Assembly: GCA_025331125.1 (NCBI GenBank)
Contig: JAOALB010000053.1
Location: 124,001 to 188,000, forward strand
Length of the DNA stretch: 64,000 bases
From: Mycogone perniciosa
Taxonomy: Eukaryota > Ascomycota > Sordariomycetes > Hypocreales > Hypocreaceae
Direction of reading: 5' to 3'
In this document: one piece after another, positions 9,009 to 22,380 of the stretch
Layout: the number at the start of each line of letters is the position of its first letter
How positions within the stretch are numbered: the stretch's first letter is position 1
Notes under the pieces: model-generated
Database searches by the model: none
The model's input: the letters and a program-made list of their open reading frames with translations, nothing else
Told to the model about the DNA's origin: nothing
Made by a program: the position numbers and the translations under genes

Positions 9009-11896
9009 TTTCGGACCACGGGACTGTGGGGGGCCCTTGATGTCCTCGTATCTGGCCTCCCCTGACGAGACCGCAGCGCCAACACAGATCCGCCCCCTTG
9101 CGCCCTCTGCACGCCTTTTGGTAAACAGAAGGAGGAGAAACGCAATCACCAACTGATTGCACCGTATGGTGCCCTTGGCTGCTTCCTGTGGGGGTTAGCG
9201 TATGGGCGCGTGCAGATGATGTGGTGGCGCTGCAGCTCAGCGCTCTTCTCTCCGCATTTTCACAATCCGGCCCGGTCACGGCGCATTTCTCGACTGCGGG
9301 GTTACAGGGGTCAAGTCTCTCTCCCTTATCCTCACCTGAGTCCGTCCTCCTGAGTCGTGTGGCGCTTGAGAATGGACTGGCCTCGATCCTTTCCCTCCCC
9401 ACAGGGACCGCATGTCAGCATCACCCATTTCTTGCAACTTCTGTCGTCATTTTGTCTTTGCTCAACCTCGCCGGCGTTTCTGGGGTCAAAAAACTAAAAG
9501 TACTTTAAACTCGTTTCGGATTGGAGGGGACTTTGCCAGGGAGAGAGAGAGCATGTCGGCTTTTGCCCCCTTTTCGATGGTCTTGTCACGAAACCCCCTC
9601 ACGACGCCTTTTTTTCTACTCTTCTCTCTCATCTTTTATTATTATCCCGTCCTGCATGGGAACCCGGCCAATGCGTGACCCCGGCGTCGTGGTCACCTGG
9701 GCCTTTTCTCCTCCTCTTTCGGTCGTCGGATTGATTTATAATTACTATCATGTACTCGCTCACGAATTTATTGACTCTTGGCATAATCATAACAGCATAT
9801 ATACATTAGAATCAACATGGGGGCATGGGGGGGTCGCGAATCTGGTGGCGAGGCCAGGGCCTGTAAATATATAAAGCAATATCAGTGGTGGAATGGAATG
9901 CAATGGTATGCTCTTTGGGGTCAAGACTGAACCCATAGGCAGAAAAATAAATTAACAAATTTGATGCAATGACATCCTTTGGTCTCTCCTCTCGCCTTTC
10001 ACTGTGTGATGATCCCTGGTTACCTGAGCAGCTTTTGTCTTGGCTACTCGTAGTTTGGCGGCAAATGGTAATTTCTTATCTATTTAGCCTAGAATACTAG
10101 GTTGCATCACCTAACCCCAGAGATGAGGGTGACAAGCCTCCGCAATCTATCAATGCGGAGGCGGGACACACAAAAGGGAGAGCAAGCACCAGCCAAGCTG
10201 AGCCATTCCAGAATCAGTGACGACATTGGCGCTTACGTGTTCTTATCTGGCATTACCTATCTCCCGATGGCGATAAGCGCGAAGTAACACTTCCTAGATT
10301 ATTTCCCGGGAGAGCGCGAGGCTAGCTCGTATAGTATACTCCGTGCCTAGATACGAGTACTGACAGAGGGTTGCCATTCTCGCACCTCGTGGGCTGAGCT
10401 GAGCTGAGCTGAGCAAAGAGGGATAAACAGATACCTCGTAGGCCTGTCCAGAATGAAGCGAGATGGGTGGGAGAGTGTGTGCGCGCACAAGAGCGGGAGG
10501 AATGCGGTAAGCGCTTACATCCCGAATCCTCTACGGGGTAATAACTACGGAGGACTGTACTCCGTAACTATGAAGTAGTAGTGGCAGTATTACCAAGGCA
10601 GCATTTCCGCCGTACCTCGCGAGCCGTTCCGTATGTGATTTATCAGCGTACGAAGCACAGACTTCGTAGATGGCTAGCTCGTCGAACACATTCCGTCCTC
10701 CGGACACAGTATGTACCCAGGAGCTGAAATACGAATCTATCTGAAGGGGGCACATCAGCACGAGGTCAAGTCACGGACCACCAACCCCCCATTTTGGGGA
10801 GACTTTTTTCAATGTCATATTCCAACGACACTAAGGTTCCGCGTGGGTTAAATTGGCGCACCGCAGTCGTCACTGGCTAGGTCACGAGAGGGAAAAGTTG
10901 TGTTTACGGATTCGGCGCTGGGCAAACGCCTCTTCTTCTTGGTCTTCATAAATCTAGGACTTGTTGTACGAAGTACAGAGTATGGAGTAATACACAGGAC
11001 ATGGGGTTACTGGAGGTGATGTGGCTTGTAGCAGATAGGTTTGTTGGTTCCCTACAGTCGTTTCCAAGCGTTTCAAGTCTTCTAGGCTGCCGCAAACTAG
11101 AGTAAAGATAAGCAGGTGCTTCGAGAAGGCTTACGACGACGAAGTGGTCCGCTCGACTATTGCTCACTAGCCAGGGAACAGACTCTTGCGGACCAATGAA
11201 AGTAAAAGTCCTTCGAATGGGTGCTTCAGTCAGCCTGACGCGTATGGTTACTCAGCATCATGAAGTAAGCTTCCCCAGTATCGTCTCTTGCAAGTGGGTC
11301 ACACGGCCGTTTGTGTGGATTTCCGGGCCGAGCGCAGACGGCCGGTCCCGACGTCCGTGTGTTCGGGTACCGGTCCCGGATCGGGGAGATATGCTAACCA
11401 AACCTCATCACCGAGACCTGAGATACAATTGCAAGACACTAAGACCAGTATTGAATACTACATAGTATATTTCGCTGTCTAAGTAATACCTGAAAACCTT
11501 TTGCCAATGTGCACAGTAATTTACATACATATTTCCACAATTCTTTCTGGTGGAACATCTCCTTCCCCTGTTGGAAAGGATTCCACCTATGTTAACAGAA
11601 AACATAAACATACTGACCTATCCTTTTATACTACAAGTGTCGCTATTGAAGCGACAATCTGCCTCCCATTTTGTCATCGCTGGTAGGCTCACGGCGGGAA
11701 CTTCGCCTCAAGCCTGGTCTGCCATACCGCGCTTCGCCTTCACGGTTTTTTTCGTTTTCTATCACCACTCCCCTGTCTTTCGTTCGAATGGCTTGGTATA
11801 GGTATGTTTATCGCTGATAGAGAGTTATTACAAGTATACAAATGCAATACTTCAGAAGACAAAGTGTTTACCTCATTTTCAGCAAACTCTCGTCCC
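9009..11896. other. Gene-poor spacer
   Basis: The first several hundred bases are probably the 3' UTR of the Ecl1-type gene. Beyond that no supported gene is seen. It contains a small GCTGA repeat (10393-10414) and several near-copies of the GTACGGAGTAC motif (about 10545-10565 and 10970-10990). Confidence 0.45.
10393..10414. repeat. (GCTGA)4 tandem repeat
   Basis: Four perfect GCTGA units plus a partial one in intergenic DNA. Confidence 0.85.
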
Positions 11897-12517
11897 CTAT
11901 CCGAGGAACCTTCGCTGACTCGGCCACTGGACTCGTAGCTGTAAGTGCTCATTGACCGGCTTCCCGAGGTCCATCTGAAAGAATTCCTGTTTCACAATCC
12001 GCTTAGCCTCATCGTTGTCCGGAACCACGACCTCAATGTAGAAGTCATTCCTTGCGTATTGTTCCTCGATAGCTGGGTTCCGCTTATTCCCTTTGAACAA
12101 AAGCCCGGAGACACTGCGCCGATACTGAAACGCAAGGAACGGATGGACTGTGGCAAACACGGTCCAGGTCTCGGGCAGTTCGGTTTCGTCGTAATTAGGA
12201 CTCATCAGCATGGCGGCAGCAAGTTGGAGGGCACCCGGCCCCAGCGAGTATGGATTACGGAGTCCATTTCTGCAGGCATGGTTGAAGGCGCGCCACATGA
12301 TGGAAAGGTATTTCCTCTCATAACCAGACATGAAGGGGAAGCCCTCAATGTCTTCATCGTTTTCTTTTTCTTCAACCTCAATAGAAGGCAGAACCTTGGG
12401 GATATTCAGATCATTTTCGGGAATGGGTGGAGCTTCGCCATCTGTAGGAACAGGCACAGTCTGGCTTTTTTCCTTTTGGAGGCTGTTCCTCCGAACCATG
12501 TCGGATGATAAGCTCAT
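11897..12517 (-). CDS. Uncharacterised protein
   Basis: An open frame of 206 codons from the ATG at 12517 to a stop at 11897. I do not recognise a family. The N-terminus is polar with Pro/Glu-rich sequence (KVLPSIEVEEKENDEDIEG). It is followed by a more globular part with MSGYERKYLSIMWRAFNHAC, GALQLAAAMLMSP and AFQYRRSVSGLLFKGNKRN. Composition and codon choice look genuinely coding. The frame stays open upstream to an acceptor-like TTTGCAG near 12562, so an additional 5' exon in the 12.6-12.9 kb interval is possible. No membrane segment or signal peptide is visible. It sits alone in a gene-poor area and may be lineage-specific. Confidence 0.55.
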   Translation of the reverse strand: MSLSSDMVRRNSLQKEKSQTVPVPTDGEAPPIPENDLNIPKVLPSIEVEEKENDEDIEGFPFMSGYERKYLSIMWRAFNHACRNGLRNPYSLGPGALQLAAAMLMSPNYDETELPETWTVFATVHPFLAFQYRRSVSGLLFKGNKRNPAIEEQYARNDFYIEVVVPDNDEAKRIVKQEFFQMDLGKPVNEHLQLRVQWPSQRRFLG

Positions 12518-15500
12518 AGCTTTGGTGAGTAAAGGCTCGCTGGGGTGTATATGGGACACGGGAGCGACGATAGAACTGCAAAGAAATGATTGAAACGAGT
12601 TTAATTACAACCGATGTGTAAAATAAAACCGCGAAGGTAATACTGGTTAGTGATGATGAAGGTATTATATAGCACCTATGAAGGCTGGAGAAGGTTAGAG
12701 TTGAAGTTGAAAGCGCTGGCGAAGAAGGTTGTGCAATGCAGGAAGCACCGAGCAAGAAACAACCTTGCTTCACTACAAGCAGGAAATTGATACCCGCTGG
12801 GAGCATTGATATTAGGAAGCAAACATCGGGTTTGCGTTGCTTTTCGATTAGATGTTTGCGTGAATGGCAATCGAGCTGCGCATCTACGAAACTGCCTGCA
12901 CATCATGATACTCTACCCCGATACAAAGCCCATTACATCACCAACACACAGATTAGGAAAGTTATACTATGTTATCATGGTGTGTTAAAGGAGTGACCCC
13001 TAGGATTGTGGGATTGGGCATGAACATGATGGGCGCGGTGTAGTGAACAAGGCAAACACGCAGGTCTAAGTAGTCATCGCTTGCCCATGGAACAATGCGT
13101 GCGCTTTATGGGAGTAAGATTTGAACGGTTACAAATGAATATATATATGTTCTGAGTGATTCATTTTTGGCAAGATATATATAGATGAAGTCTCTCAATT
13201 GCGGACGTATCGTTCTCGGTGCACAAACATGAAGTGTTCTACTTGAGACAGCTGTGGACAATAGGAATTTAGTTGACGAAAGTATTAGAAGTAAAGCAAG
13301 CACTGAATAGTTAATATAAGGGAAGATGAGTTGGCCAACTCCTTGCCTGCAGTAAGTGCAAAAGTTGGATATCGATACACATGATGATACTAAGCCAACC
13401 ATGCGGTCGGAAAATTCCCTATCTCCATGTGCACTCCTGATAAGTACTCAATAGCTACGTGTGGTCTGCTAAATATCCTAGCAGGGCCGTACATAGCATC
13501 ATGTACCTATATCCGGTACTGCCGATTCTGGAAGAGTCATCCTCGGTTCTCACCTGATCAATACCCACTCTACATCGTACAGCGAGAGATTAGCCAGACA
13601 GGTGTCATTCGATGCGGCTGTAGGGCTGTGATTTGAGATAGGCGTTAAAAGCCTACTACTCAGTACTAGTGACCAGTAATCGCCGTTTGGAGCCTCTTTC
13701 GCTGCGAACCGTTATTCCCGGCTCCGTTGCGGAGCTATGAGCAAAAGCCTTCAAAAGTCCGACAATGCCGGCGCTTTTGTCGTAGCGCAATCTCCGTCAT
13801 AAATCCGCGACGGGCATTATGGGGTTAATTAATCAATTGTTAGTTGATTTACGAAGTACGAGCATCGCTTCTCCCGGTTCCCACGAACCCCGGCGGCAAC
13901 GGCAATGGCATTCGGGAGCCTTGGGGTTGGCGTTTGGTAGCAAAAGCCACGGCACTTGAGATGTGACAACCTCGGCGCGAGGCTGATTGATTGATAAGGC
14001 ATCAGCACATCAGTACACACCCCTAGCTTGAGAGCGAGCTGTCATATGTGCGTAGGGTATCACCTACATGCATACGTGCTCTGAGGGTGCATACGCACAC
14101 ACCCTCCCAGACCCCCTCGGAGTCACATGGTGATTGGGCGGTTGGCCATGTCGTCATGGAACGGTCCTCTCGGATGGGCTGACTGACAAAGCAGTGCAAC
14201 ACACACTTCGAATCGGGAGCTATTCACGGGATGCGGTAGGGCAATACACACTCGATAAGCTTGATTTCACGATGGCTGCCTCACGCCATTATGGCTATTT
14301 GTGAACGGAGAAGGTTGCAACTAACCATTAGAAATCATTCTGCTCATCTGCCGTTTCTAAATGCCATCTTTGGGTGTTGAACGTGAATGCATCGTGACGT
14401 GCTTCATCTCTGGATACGAAATACGCGTAAGGGCCAAGACATCTCACCTCGCAGCTCCGTTTCAGCAGTCGGCCTCCACCACGATCGGTCCCGAGAGAGG
14501 GCGACATGCGCCCGCTTCTAATATTCGCGGCTCTTCACATCGCCCGGGAACCGTCTCGTCACCCTCCGGTCCTGGTCGGGATGTTCGGAAAGGGCGGGGC
14601 ATCACGATCGGAACGCCTATCAATCACCCTCTCCGGGTACTTTCTGGCTACTGGCCGGTTATTCAATAACGGTCGTATTGGTTTCTGTAGCATCGTCTTC
14701 TCTCTTTAGTTCCTGGCGGAGGGGTGAGGGCGTGCGAGACGGCACTGTCGCACAGGTGACCTGATCATGCAGGCACCACGATCGGAGGTCGAGAGAACTA
14801 CCAACTGTTTGCTCTCAAGGGGCCTTGGGCAATCAGATCGTGATCAAGGCTCATGCGACTACTTCGTACGTGTCCTGATCACGCACGCAATTGCGAGCTC
14901 AAGACGGGGTATGGGGTGAAAGCAAAGAGAGGTGAGATGTTGTAGTCATGCACCATCCAAGTGATGCAATGCAGACGGGAGGATTGGATTTCACCCTACT
15001 TCGTACATATAGCATTCCTTCGTCTCTACTCCGTACAGCACCGTCCCAAAGGGAGGGTGACTGCCTTCCTTGGCAGGTCCCTGTCACGAATCATTGTTAC
15101 ACAGACCTTCGTAATGGGCCAAGGTGGCTGCAGTCTCACATCGTTTTCGCTCTGTTTGTCTCTCGCCTCCATGAAGGCACATCCGATATGAAACATTGCC
15201 TAGAATTGGGCATCCCCGGATTGATCAAAAAACAAAATGCACAGGAGTAATAGCAACCCAACATTTCTGATTTCCCCGTCTCCTTTTCAGCTGTCGTCTC
15301 ATCCGTAAAACAAAAACAAAACAAAAAGCAAAATACGGGCAAAATTAACACACAAAACGCACGATGATTCATACGCCCCTCCTCCCCCAAGCCACCATAA
15401 TCAATTCCAATTCCTTGTCCACCTGTCGCTGCGGACGAAATCCGTCCCTCCGCGGCGCTCCGAATGCCGCATCCGAACTTTGTACTATTACTACAACTAT

Positions 15501-17070
15501 CTTAGTAGTATTATACTCTATACTCCGTACTCCGTCCGCGTCCGTCGAGGCGTACCATTCTTGGTGTATTTTGTATGCGCACTGAAACGTGAACGGAAAA
15601 AACAAAACTAATAGTGTAGTCATGTTTTATGCACAGTAAAGCAAAACCAACCACCTTTTATCCGAAACCCCGAGGAGCGAACATCAATCATCATTAGGAA
15701 CATCCCGAGGAGAAACAGCTGCCTCTGGACAGATACCTACCTAATCGACATGTATCTGCAACGGCGCCCGTCTTGACGTTTGCTCTCGTTAAAAGGATCC
15801 GAAGTATTTAGTAGAAAGCTTATCAGCCGAATGCAAATCCCTCGGCCGGAACCTTGTGCGACGTTCTCGTTCAGGCAGACCCAAAAAAAACATTCTAGGT
15901 TTTGGCCGACAGGATTCCAAGTCGCCCACTTGCTAATGCTAAGGCTGAGGGAGTGTGGGCTGAGGATTGGTTGCCTACTCCATATTGGCCTTTTTTTGGG
16001 GGGTGTGCGGTGGACTTATTGATTGATGACAAAACTCCCTAAGGCCAAGCCGCCAGCCTGGGTTGATTACCAAAAGGGGCATGAAAAACATCATCCATCT
16101 GTCAGATAGCAGACGTTACACCGACTGCTAGATCGTTAGCTCGTCGTTGGCTCAACACTTGCAACTTGGTATTTCAAATCCTGTCTACTTCGTACTTTGC
16201 TAGGCAATTGCAAAGAAAGAAAAAATTCATGCGTGATGACCTGTTTGTAATGTATGATGCATCCTGCCTAGGTACCTGACAAATGCTATACCCAAGGACC
16301 CGTTTTCCTTGCCAGCTCACTCCCTCAACCTCTGCAAACGTTGGGCCTGCACTGGGGCCTTAACCCATGCCCTGGAGCCTTTTGCTGCTGTGTTGAGTCG
16401 TGTCCAAATATCTGGCGGCCACGGGGCCTTGGCAACCCACCGAGCCCGGCGCTGCGACGCCGACTGTGGCTTGGAGATTGGTCACTCTTCTCTCTCTGTT
16501 TTTTTTTCTTATTCTTTTACCGACTTTGGTAAAGTCCCACTTATCGGCTATGATTCACACCGATCCTGCAAGGGGGGCTTAGACGGCCTCATCAGCGGGG
16601 ACTGTGGGAAAATTCACGATTCAGTGCAAAGTCAATCAAGTCACAGAGCAGCAATGGAAATGCAAATTGTAGATGTAGAGATAATGAGTTTCAATTTACT
16701 CGTATTCATTAAGGGAAATCGCTATTCGATTCCCTTTTCCCACATGTCTATGAGTGTAGTTTCGTCGGCCACTCTACCATAGATCCCATCTGTTGGTATC
16801 TGGGAGCGGCCCCGCCACTGTATTCATCCATATCCATTCCAGTCCGTATCCATTTGCCATGACATTGTATGTGAAAAATCGTTGAGTGGTGTGGCCCTCT
16901 ATTAAAAACCCAAAACACAAATAAAATGAAAAACACCGTTTGCCTTTTGGTATTCGCCCTCAGGGGGTATCAGAAATATCATCAGATGGAACGCCATGCC
17001 ATGCCATCGCTATGCAGAACAAATCAAGATCATTAAATGCTTCGAAGGATCGCTTTTGTTGTCGTCTCGT
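12518..17070. other. 4.5-kb gene-poor spacer
   Basis: No supported gene. Many short open frames exist but none has a recognisable motif or sensible exon structure. It contains exact TACTCCGTAC decamers at 15027 and 15521. Apart from a possible 5' exon of the 11897-12517 gene near 12.6-12.9 kb, I see nothing else here. Confidence 0.45.
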
Positions 17071-17805
17071 CTAGTACACCGAGATGGCCGATACCAGGCC
17101 TGCAGGTGTTGGTCGGGAGACGTAGTATTCCTCTTCGAATAATGAATCTTGACCCTCTTGTTCTGCCTCCTTGCCTTGCTTCTCGGGAAGAGCGAGCTCA
17201 GCATCGGCAGGCGATGGAGGCATGGCCTCGTCGTCTGAAGTGTCATCGGAGTCGTGGTCAACCAGCTCGGGAGGCGAGCTGGAGTGTGAGGGTGTCCGGA
17301 CGAGCTCCAATTGAGCATAGTCCTCCTCGAGATCGTCGCCCATCACCTCGTCGTCCTCGGCCTTGGGGGCGGAGGCAGGGGTGATTGTGCGGGAGGGAGT
17401 GGCATTGGTCATGACCACATCGTCCTCGTAGTCGAATTCGTCGTCTGAGTCCGAAGAGTCGGAGTCGTACTCCTCATCGACGGCTTCCTCCTCAATCCGG
17501 TCGGCCCATTGAATGTGTCGGTCGCTTGTCTTCTTGGTGCTGGCTCGGACGGACTGGTTGAACCACCGCTCCTGCTCCCGCTCGGCCTCGGCGAGCTCCA
17601 TCATCAAGGAATCGAGCAGGTTAGCGTGTCCGACGAGGAGGCGGAGGTCGTGATCGGGTTGAGCAGCCTCGCGGGAGAGCTTTGCCCGGGCCTTGTGGGC
17701 CAGGTAGTAGGTCTGAGTGATAGACATGCTCTTCTTTGGAGAGGGTCGGAAGAGAGGGTTGGAAGTGTGAATGGGAGTTGGCCGAGAAGTGGCAGAGGTA
17801 GACAT
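17071..17805 (-). CDS. Uncharacterised acidic protein
   Basis: Single exon, 244 residues, ATG at 17805. The N-terminal half looks conserved and globular: TSNPLFRPSPKKSMSITQTY, then AHKARAKLSREAAQPDHDLR and a helical segment LVGHANLLDSLMMELAEAER followed by EQERWFNQSV. The second half is very acidic with DSDSSDSDDEFDYEDD and further Asp/Glu/Ser clusters, which points to a nuclear or chromatin-associated protein. Several SP and TP sites suggest phosphorylation. I recall similar predicted proteins in other filamentous ascomycetes but no named function. It is alone between two long spacers. Confidence 0.75.
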   Translation of the reverse strand: MSTSATSRPTPIHTSNPLFRPSPKKSMSITQTYYLAHKARAKLSREAAQPDHDLRLLVGHANLLDSLMMELAEAEREQERWFNQSVRASTKKTSDRHIQWADRIEEEAVDEEYDSDSSDSDDEFDYEDDVVMTNATPSRTITPASAPKAEDDEVMGDDLEEDYAQLELVRTPSHSSSPPELVDHDSDDTSDDEAMPPSPADAELALPEKQGKEAEQEGQDSLFEEEYYVSRPTPAGLVSAISVY

Positions 17806-20800
17806 GTTGATGGTAGTAAGAGAATAACAAGTTGAGAAGGGTCAGGTAGTGTTTTTAAAAAAAACGAAGAAAAGTTGGTGGTGTCTGGGGCAGGGATGCT
17901 TCGTCGAGAGTCTGCCTGGTAGACTAGTCCGCAGTACTAGTATATACTATGTCGTTGATGTAGTAGTAGTGGTAGTAGTCGAGCGGTGATGATATCTATC
18001 GCAGATGCCAAGGCCTCTTATAGATGTGTGCTTTCAAGATGCTTGATCGGTGAGCCTTGTTTGAATTGTTGTGATGTCCTGAGAATGCTTGGAACCGGAA
18101 AGGCAGCTCTTGGAACGGGGGAGTCGGTATTCTTTTAACTCGGAGCCGCCAGCCGGGGGATCCATCTGGCGGAGGTACGTGGACGAAGGTATCTGTTGCC
18201 CGGGCTAAGCGGACTTTGTACACGCGGACCCGAAGAGTACAGTTTGATGCGAGGAGAAGGGAGAGGGTGTGTCCCCAAGGGCGTGGGGAGGGGGCGTGGG
18301 CTCTTCGCAAATGCTGCCGCTGACTAACTCCGAGTAAAACCAGCAGCGTGCAGCAGCGGTGGCTTGACAAGTTCTTATGCCGCGAGCAGTACCCGACTGC
18401 TGGCTGAGACACAGCGCCCCGCTCAGGTACCCTCGCGTCTACGAGTACGCAGGTCTAGCTTCCGGACGGCTTCGGCATTGTGAATGACTCCTACGGACGG
18501 CCCTATGGATTGCTCACATAACCCAAAAGCCTTTTAGTCCGTCCACAGTGAAACATTCGGCTGCGGAGAGTCACAGTGTGTCGCTTTCGCACCGCCTATA
18601 ACGGAGCGCTACAAGGCCCCGAGTCGGCACTAGGTACGAGTACAGGTATCTTGCCAGTGCGGCACGCTCAGCCAGGTACTTGCATCCTCTTCGCTGGCGC
18701 ACGCACGCACGGCCTGGGATTATGAATCAATCAGTGCTTGCTGTGCTTCCCTTAGGCTTGAACGCCCGGCGTCGAAAGAGCCCGTATTGCCGTCATGGCT
18801 TAATAACCACACACAATGTCCGACCAAACGCCGGATCTCCGTCCGAACTGGCTGCAGCCGCATTTGAAATTCCAAACTCATTTCTCAGCGCCAGGCAATA
18901 ATAATACTAATTGTCATCAGCTGCTATGGTGTCAACTACACCATAATTTCCATCGCCATCCATCCCATTCTGTACATTTCTAAATCATGTTTTTTGTTTA
19001 GTCGTCGCGTGCACTCTCTGTCATACATAGTCATAGCATAATGCGCCCTAAACATTGCATCTTTTGTCTTTATACACCGTAAGTATCTCTGCCAAGAGCA
19101 CCGGACGTGTCAGCATGACCCCATCGCGCGCATCTATCTATTCTCAACCCCGTCTGTCTCCTCCAATGGCCAAATCCGTCCAAACAATTTTTGCGTGGGA
19201 TGCGATAAGTAGGCCGCGCGCGACAGCACTGCCCTAAGTACGAGTAGTACTCGTAATAAACGGCAGTGCACTATTTATTCCTCGAAGCAGGCGTCGCATT
19301 CGACTTATGCGTGCGCTTGCGTCAATACGCGTATTGCGTATTGCTCGCCTTCCCTCCCATTTAGGCAATACCTTTCGAACTCAGCCTCGCATGTGGAATA
19401 GAAGACAAATTGGAGGGCGGATGCAGGCGTCGCGTCCACTCAGAGTCAAGGATTGTCTTACATACAAGTAGTATTGCTTGCCAATGAGCCCTGCAGTAGC
19501 GAGGTAGGGCTGAGCCTTGAGAGGGAGGGTGTGAGTATACGATGAATCAGAATTCGCAAACATGATGACTCCTTTCATCCTGCTTGCTACGTGCCCACGT
19601 TAGGCAGGCCAGGCAGGCGATCAACAAGGCTGACAGTACTCCGTACTCGTCGTATTATTACGGAGATCTCGAAACGGACGCCTCTGTCTGGCCTGGCGGA
19701 TATTGCAGCGTGGCGCCCAAGGCGCCCGTAGGGTATTCGGACAGTAATTCCACCGCTCCAAGCCACAGCGACCAGCGAATTTCCTCTGCATTTGTCACGG
19801 GCACCCTACACTAATATTATTATTGCATTGCATTCAAACTGCTGCTCACCTCCATTTGCCAAGATACGTGGCCGTCGACAAGTGATGGAGAATTCGCTTT
19901 AATGTACTTCGTACGCCAGCTCGACAATCATATACATGTTCCATATGAAATTGCATTCGGAACAAACACTCGCATTTCAGCTGGCCTCGACAATCAGTCG
20001 AGACATTGGTTTCATCTGCCGCGGAATACTGCAATACTAATAATAAAACGTTGCTATGTACGGAGTGCTCCGTATTAATATTATCTGATTCAATTCACAG
20101 TCCCAACGTCTGTCTCAGAAACCGTTCGGGGATAGCGACGCTATACCCTATACAGACACGTCGCGAAAACGATAAACGCGAGGAGCCGGGCTTAATAATG
20201 CGACCATCCACACCGAAAGTCAAAAAAGAAACTTCTTTCTGGGGTTGTTGGAGCGCCACATCATTGCGCACGTAAGCGGCCGCTTGGCAAATCATAACGG
20301 GCAGATCTTGAGGCTGAGAATCTCGCCAAAGAAGGCTTTGTTGGGGTTAGCGCCGGTTTTCTGGGGTCTTCCTGATGTCTCGGGTCTGGAGATTACAGCC
20401 ATTACGGTCAACCCGTTAAAAGCCTCAAAGACCACATGGCGATCCCCAGGGTTCATCACTAGTATTCCTCGCAATTTGGGGTCCGTAGCGGCACTTTTAC
20501 ATGAATTAGGTGGGATAGAATTTCCTCAGAAGGTTAATTAGCGAGAGCACAGGAGGAGCCTCCTCTGAACAGACCAAACAACGAACATTGTAACCGAGCC
20601 AGGAGGAAGCTTTTGAGTCTCGGCTCCGCGGACGGTTCGCCGTTGACATACGAGTCCTCCGTACCCCGTAATCGCGGACGGATGGATATTTTCTTTGCTT
20701 AATAACAATCAATCAAGGTCAGATCCGAATGTCTGGGGCTCGACAAAGTATCCCATTGGTCACGTCACACCTACCTTGTCAGGTGGGCAACAACGCCCGC

Positions 20801-22380
20801 GGATTAGCGTAAACAGCGCAGGATTACATTTCCGTGCTGTGACTTCTTCCTGTTCACTGCGGACTTCGGAATTCGGAAATGGTTCCTTTCGATTACGGCG
20901 GAGTTGCGAGCCGTGGTCTCAGACGGTCCGCCGCGTGGTACGATGTGATGTGGAGGAATACGATGAAACATACGAGTACGAGTAGTAACAGAGAGTTAAC
21001 AGACACGGCAACTAATATTTTCAAAACGAGAATCCTTTGTAGAAACGGAACGGAACGGTGCGCTCCAAAAGCAATGACTTCTTGGGGGCCTTCTCAACTT
21101 GTCGGGGTAATAGGAGTATTCCTTTAGCTAAACCCGCGAGGTCCTTATCAAGTCAAGTTCATCTGATGATCACGCGGGTCACATCTACTCGCACTCTTAC
21201 TTCGTACAGAATACTCGTAGAGGTAGTAGTACTTGTAGTTATCTTTAATTTTCTTGGGTGACAAATCACCTTCGCTCAGCCCTACGACACCCTGATGCAA
21301 GTCTTCAGATGTGCCACACTCAATCTCACAATCTCGCAATCCACAGTTACGAGTAATACACTAGCTCGTGTTTCGTGTGTACTCCGCAAGTAACCATGCA
21401 TAAATACTCGTACGTGCCGTTGAACGGGAAGACGTTGACAAATCCACGGTGCCGCTCTGCCGTCGTAATGGAACTCAAAGTCAAAGCGCTATCCAGACAG
21501 TTGGATCCGAACACCAATAGATAATGCATGTCTGTTCCTACATTATAGGATTGGGATCCCTACTGCATATTCCGTCCCATATTGACGGAGCTCGAGGGGG
21601 TAGGATTATTACTATTACGATTGTGAGAACATTTGACGAACACCCCCAAACGGATTGGTAACAAGCGCCCTTACCGCTGGAATATGTACGCGTACTCGTA
21701 GAAAACTTCCCAAAGGAACCCTAGAAAAAGATCCCCAAACACCCTATACCAGGGCTCCATGCCCTTTTAATAAACATTTCGAAACGGTCGTGTGCCGGGG
21801 GGGGGGGCTGATAAATAGGGCTGATGTCAGATGATGGCTTCCCGTCCCAGCACAATGAACTGCAAGCCCATTTGGCGGCCCCGTCCTATCAAAATCCATG
21901 CCGGTGTTTTTCAAGTCCATTTCCCAGAGCGAGTAACCATTATAGGGAAATGCTCTTGGGGCTAGTTGCATTGTCTCGCCCGCAAACTCGGGTTGGGTTG
22001 TTACCGACCTTCTCCTCCGCCCCTAGTTGCTTGGGCATGTACATACCTACTTACGAACGGAGCACGGAGCAACAGTATAGTAGTACTACTTTTGTGTGGT
22101 GTATCTATATGAGCACGTGTATCGCAGGCAGATTTTTCTGGGTGAAGGGTTCGGAGATAAAAAAAAACAATCTCCATCACCATGTGCTATGCCGCGGTTG
22201 AAGGGTTTCTGGGGGAAAAATTAACGGGCGTTGGGTGTGGCTCTCATCTACCCGTGAGCTGTAGCACTGGGACTGTTTCTTGACAAATCGTGATAAATCT
22301 TGGCAAATTATGTTGTAAATTTGAAAAAAAAAACGCTTGCAAATCGATGTGATGGCCAAACTAAGACCTTTTCTTCAGTT
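17806..22380. other. 4.6-kb gene-poor spacer
   Basis: No confident gene. A protein-like minus-strand frame of about 75 codons (20520-20292) is discussed as a finding. The stretch has one exact TACTCCGTAC (19637), several near-copies, and an 11-G run at 21797-21807. The part just left of 17805 is the promoter of the acidic-protein gene. Confidence 0.45.
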
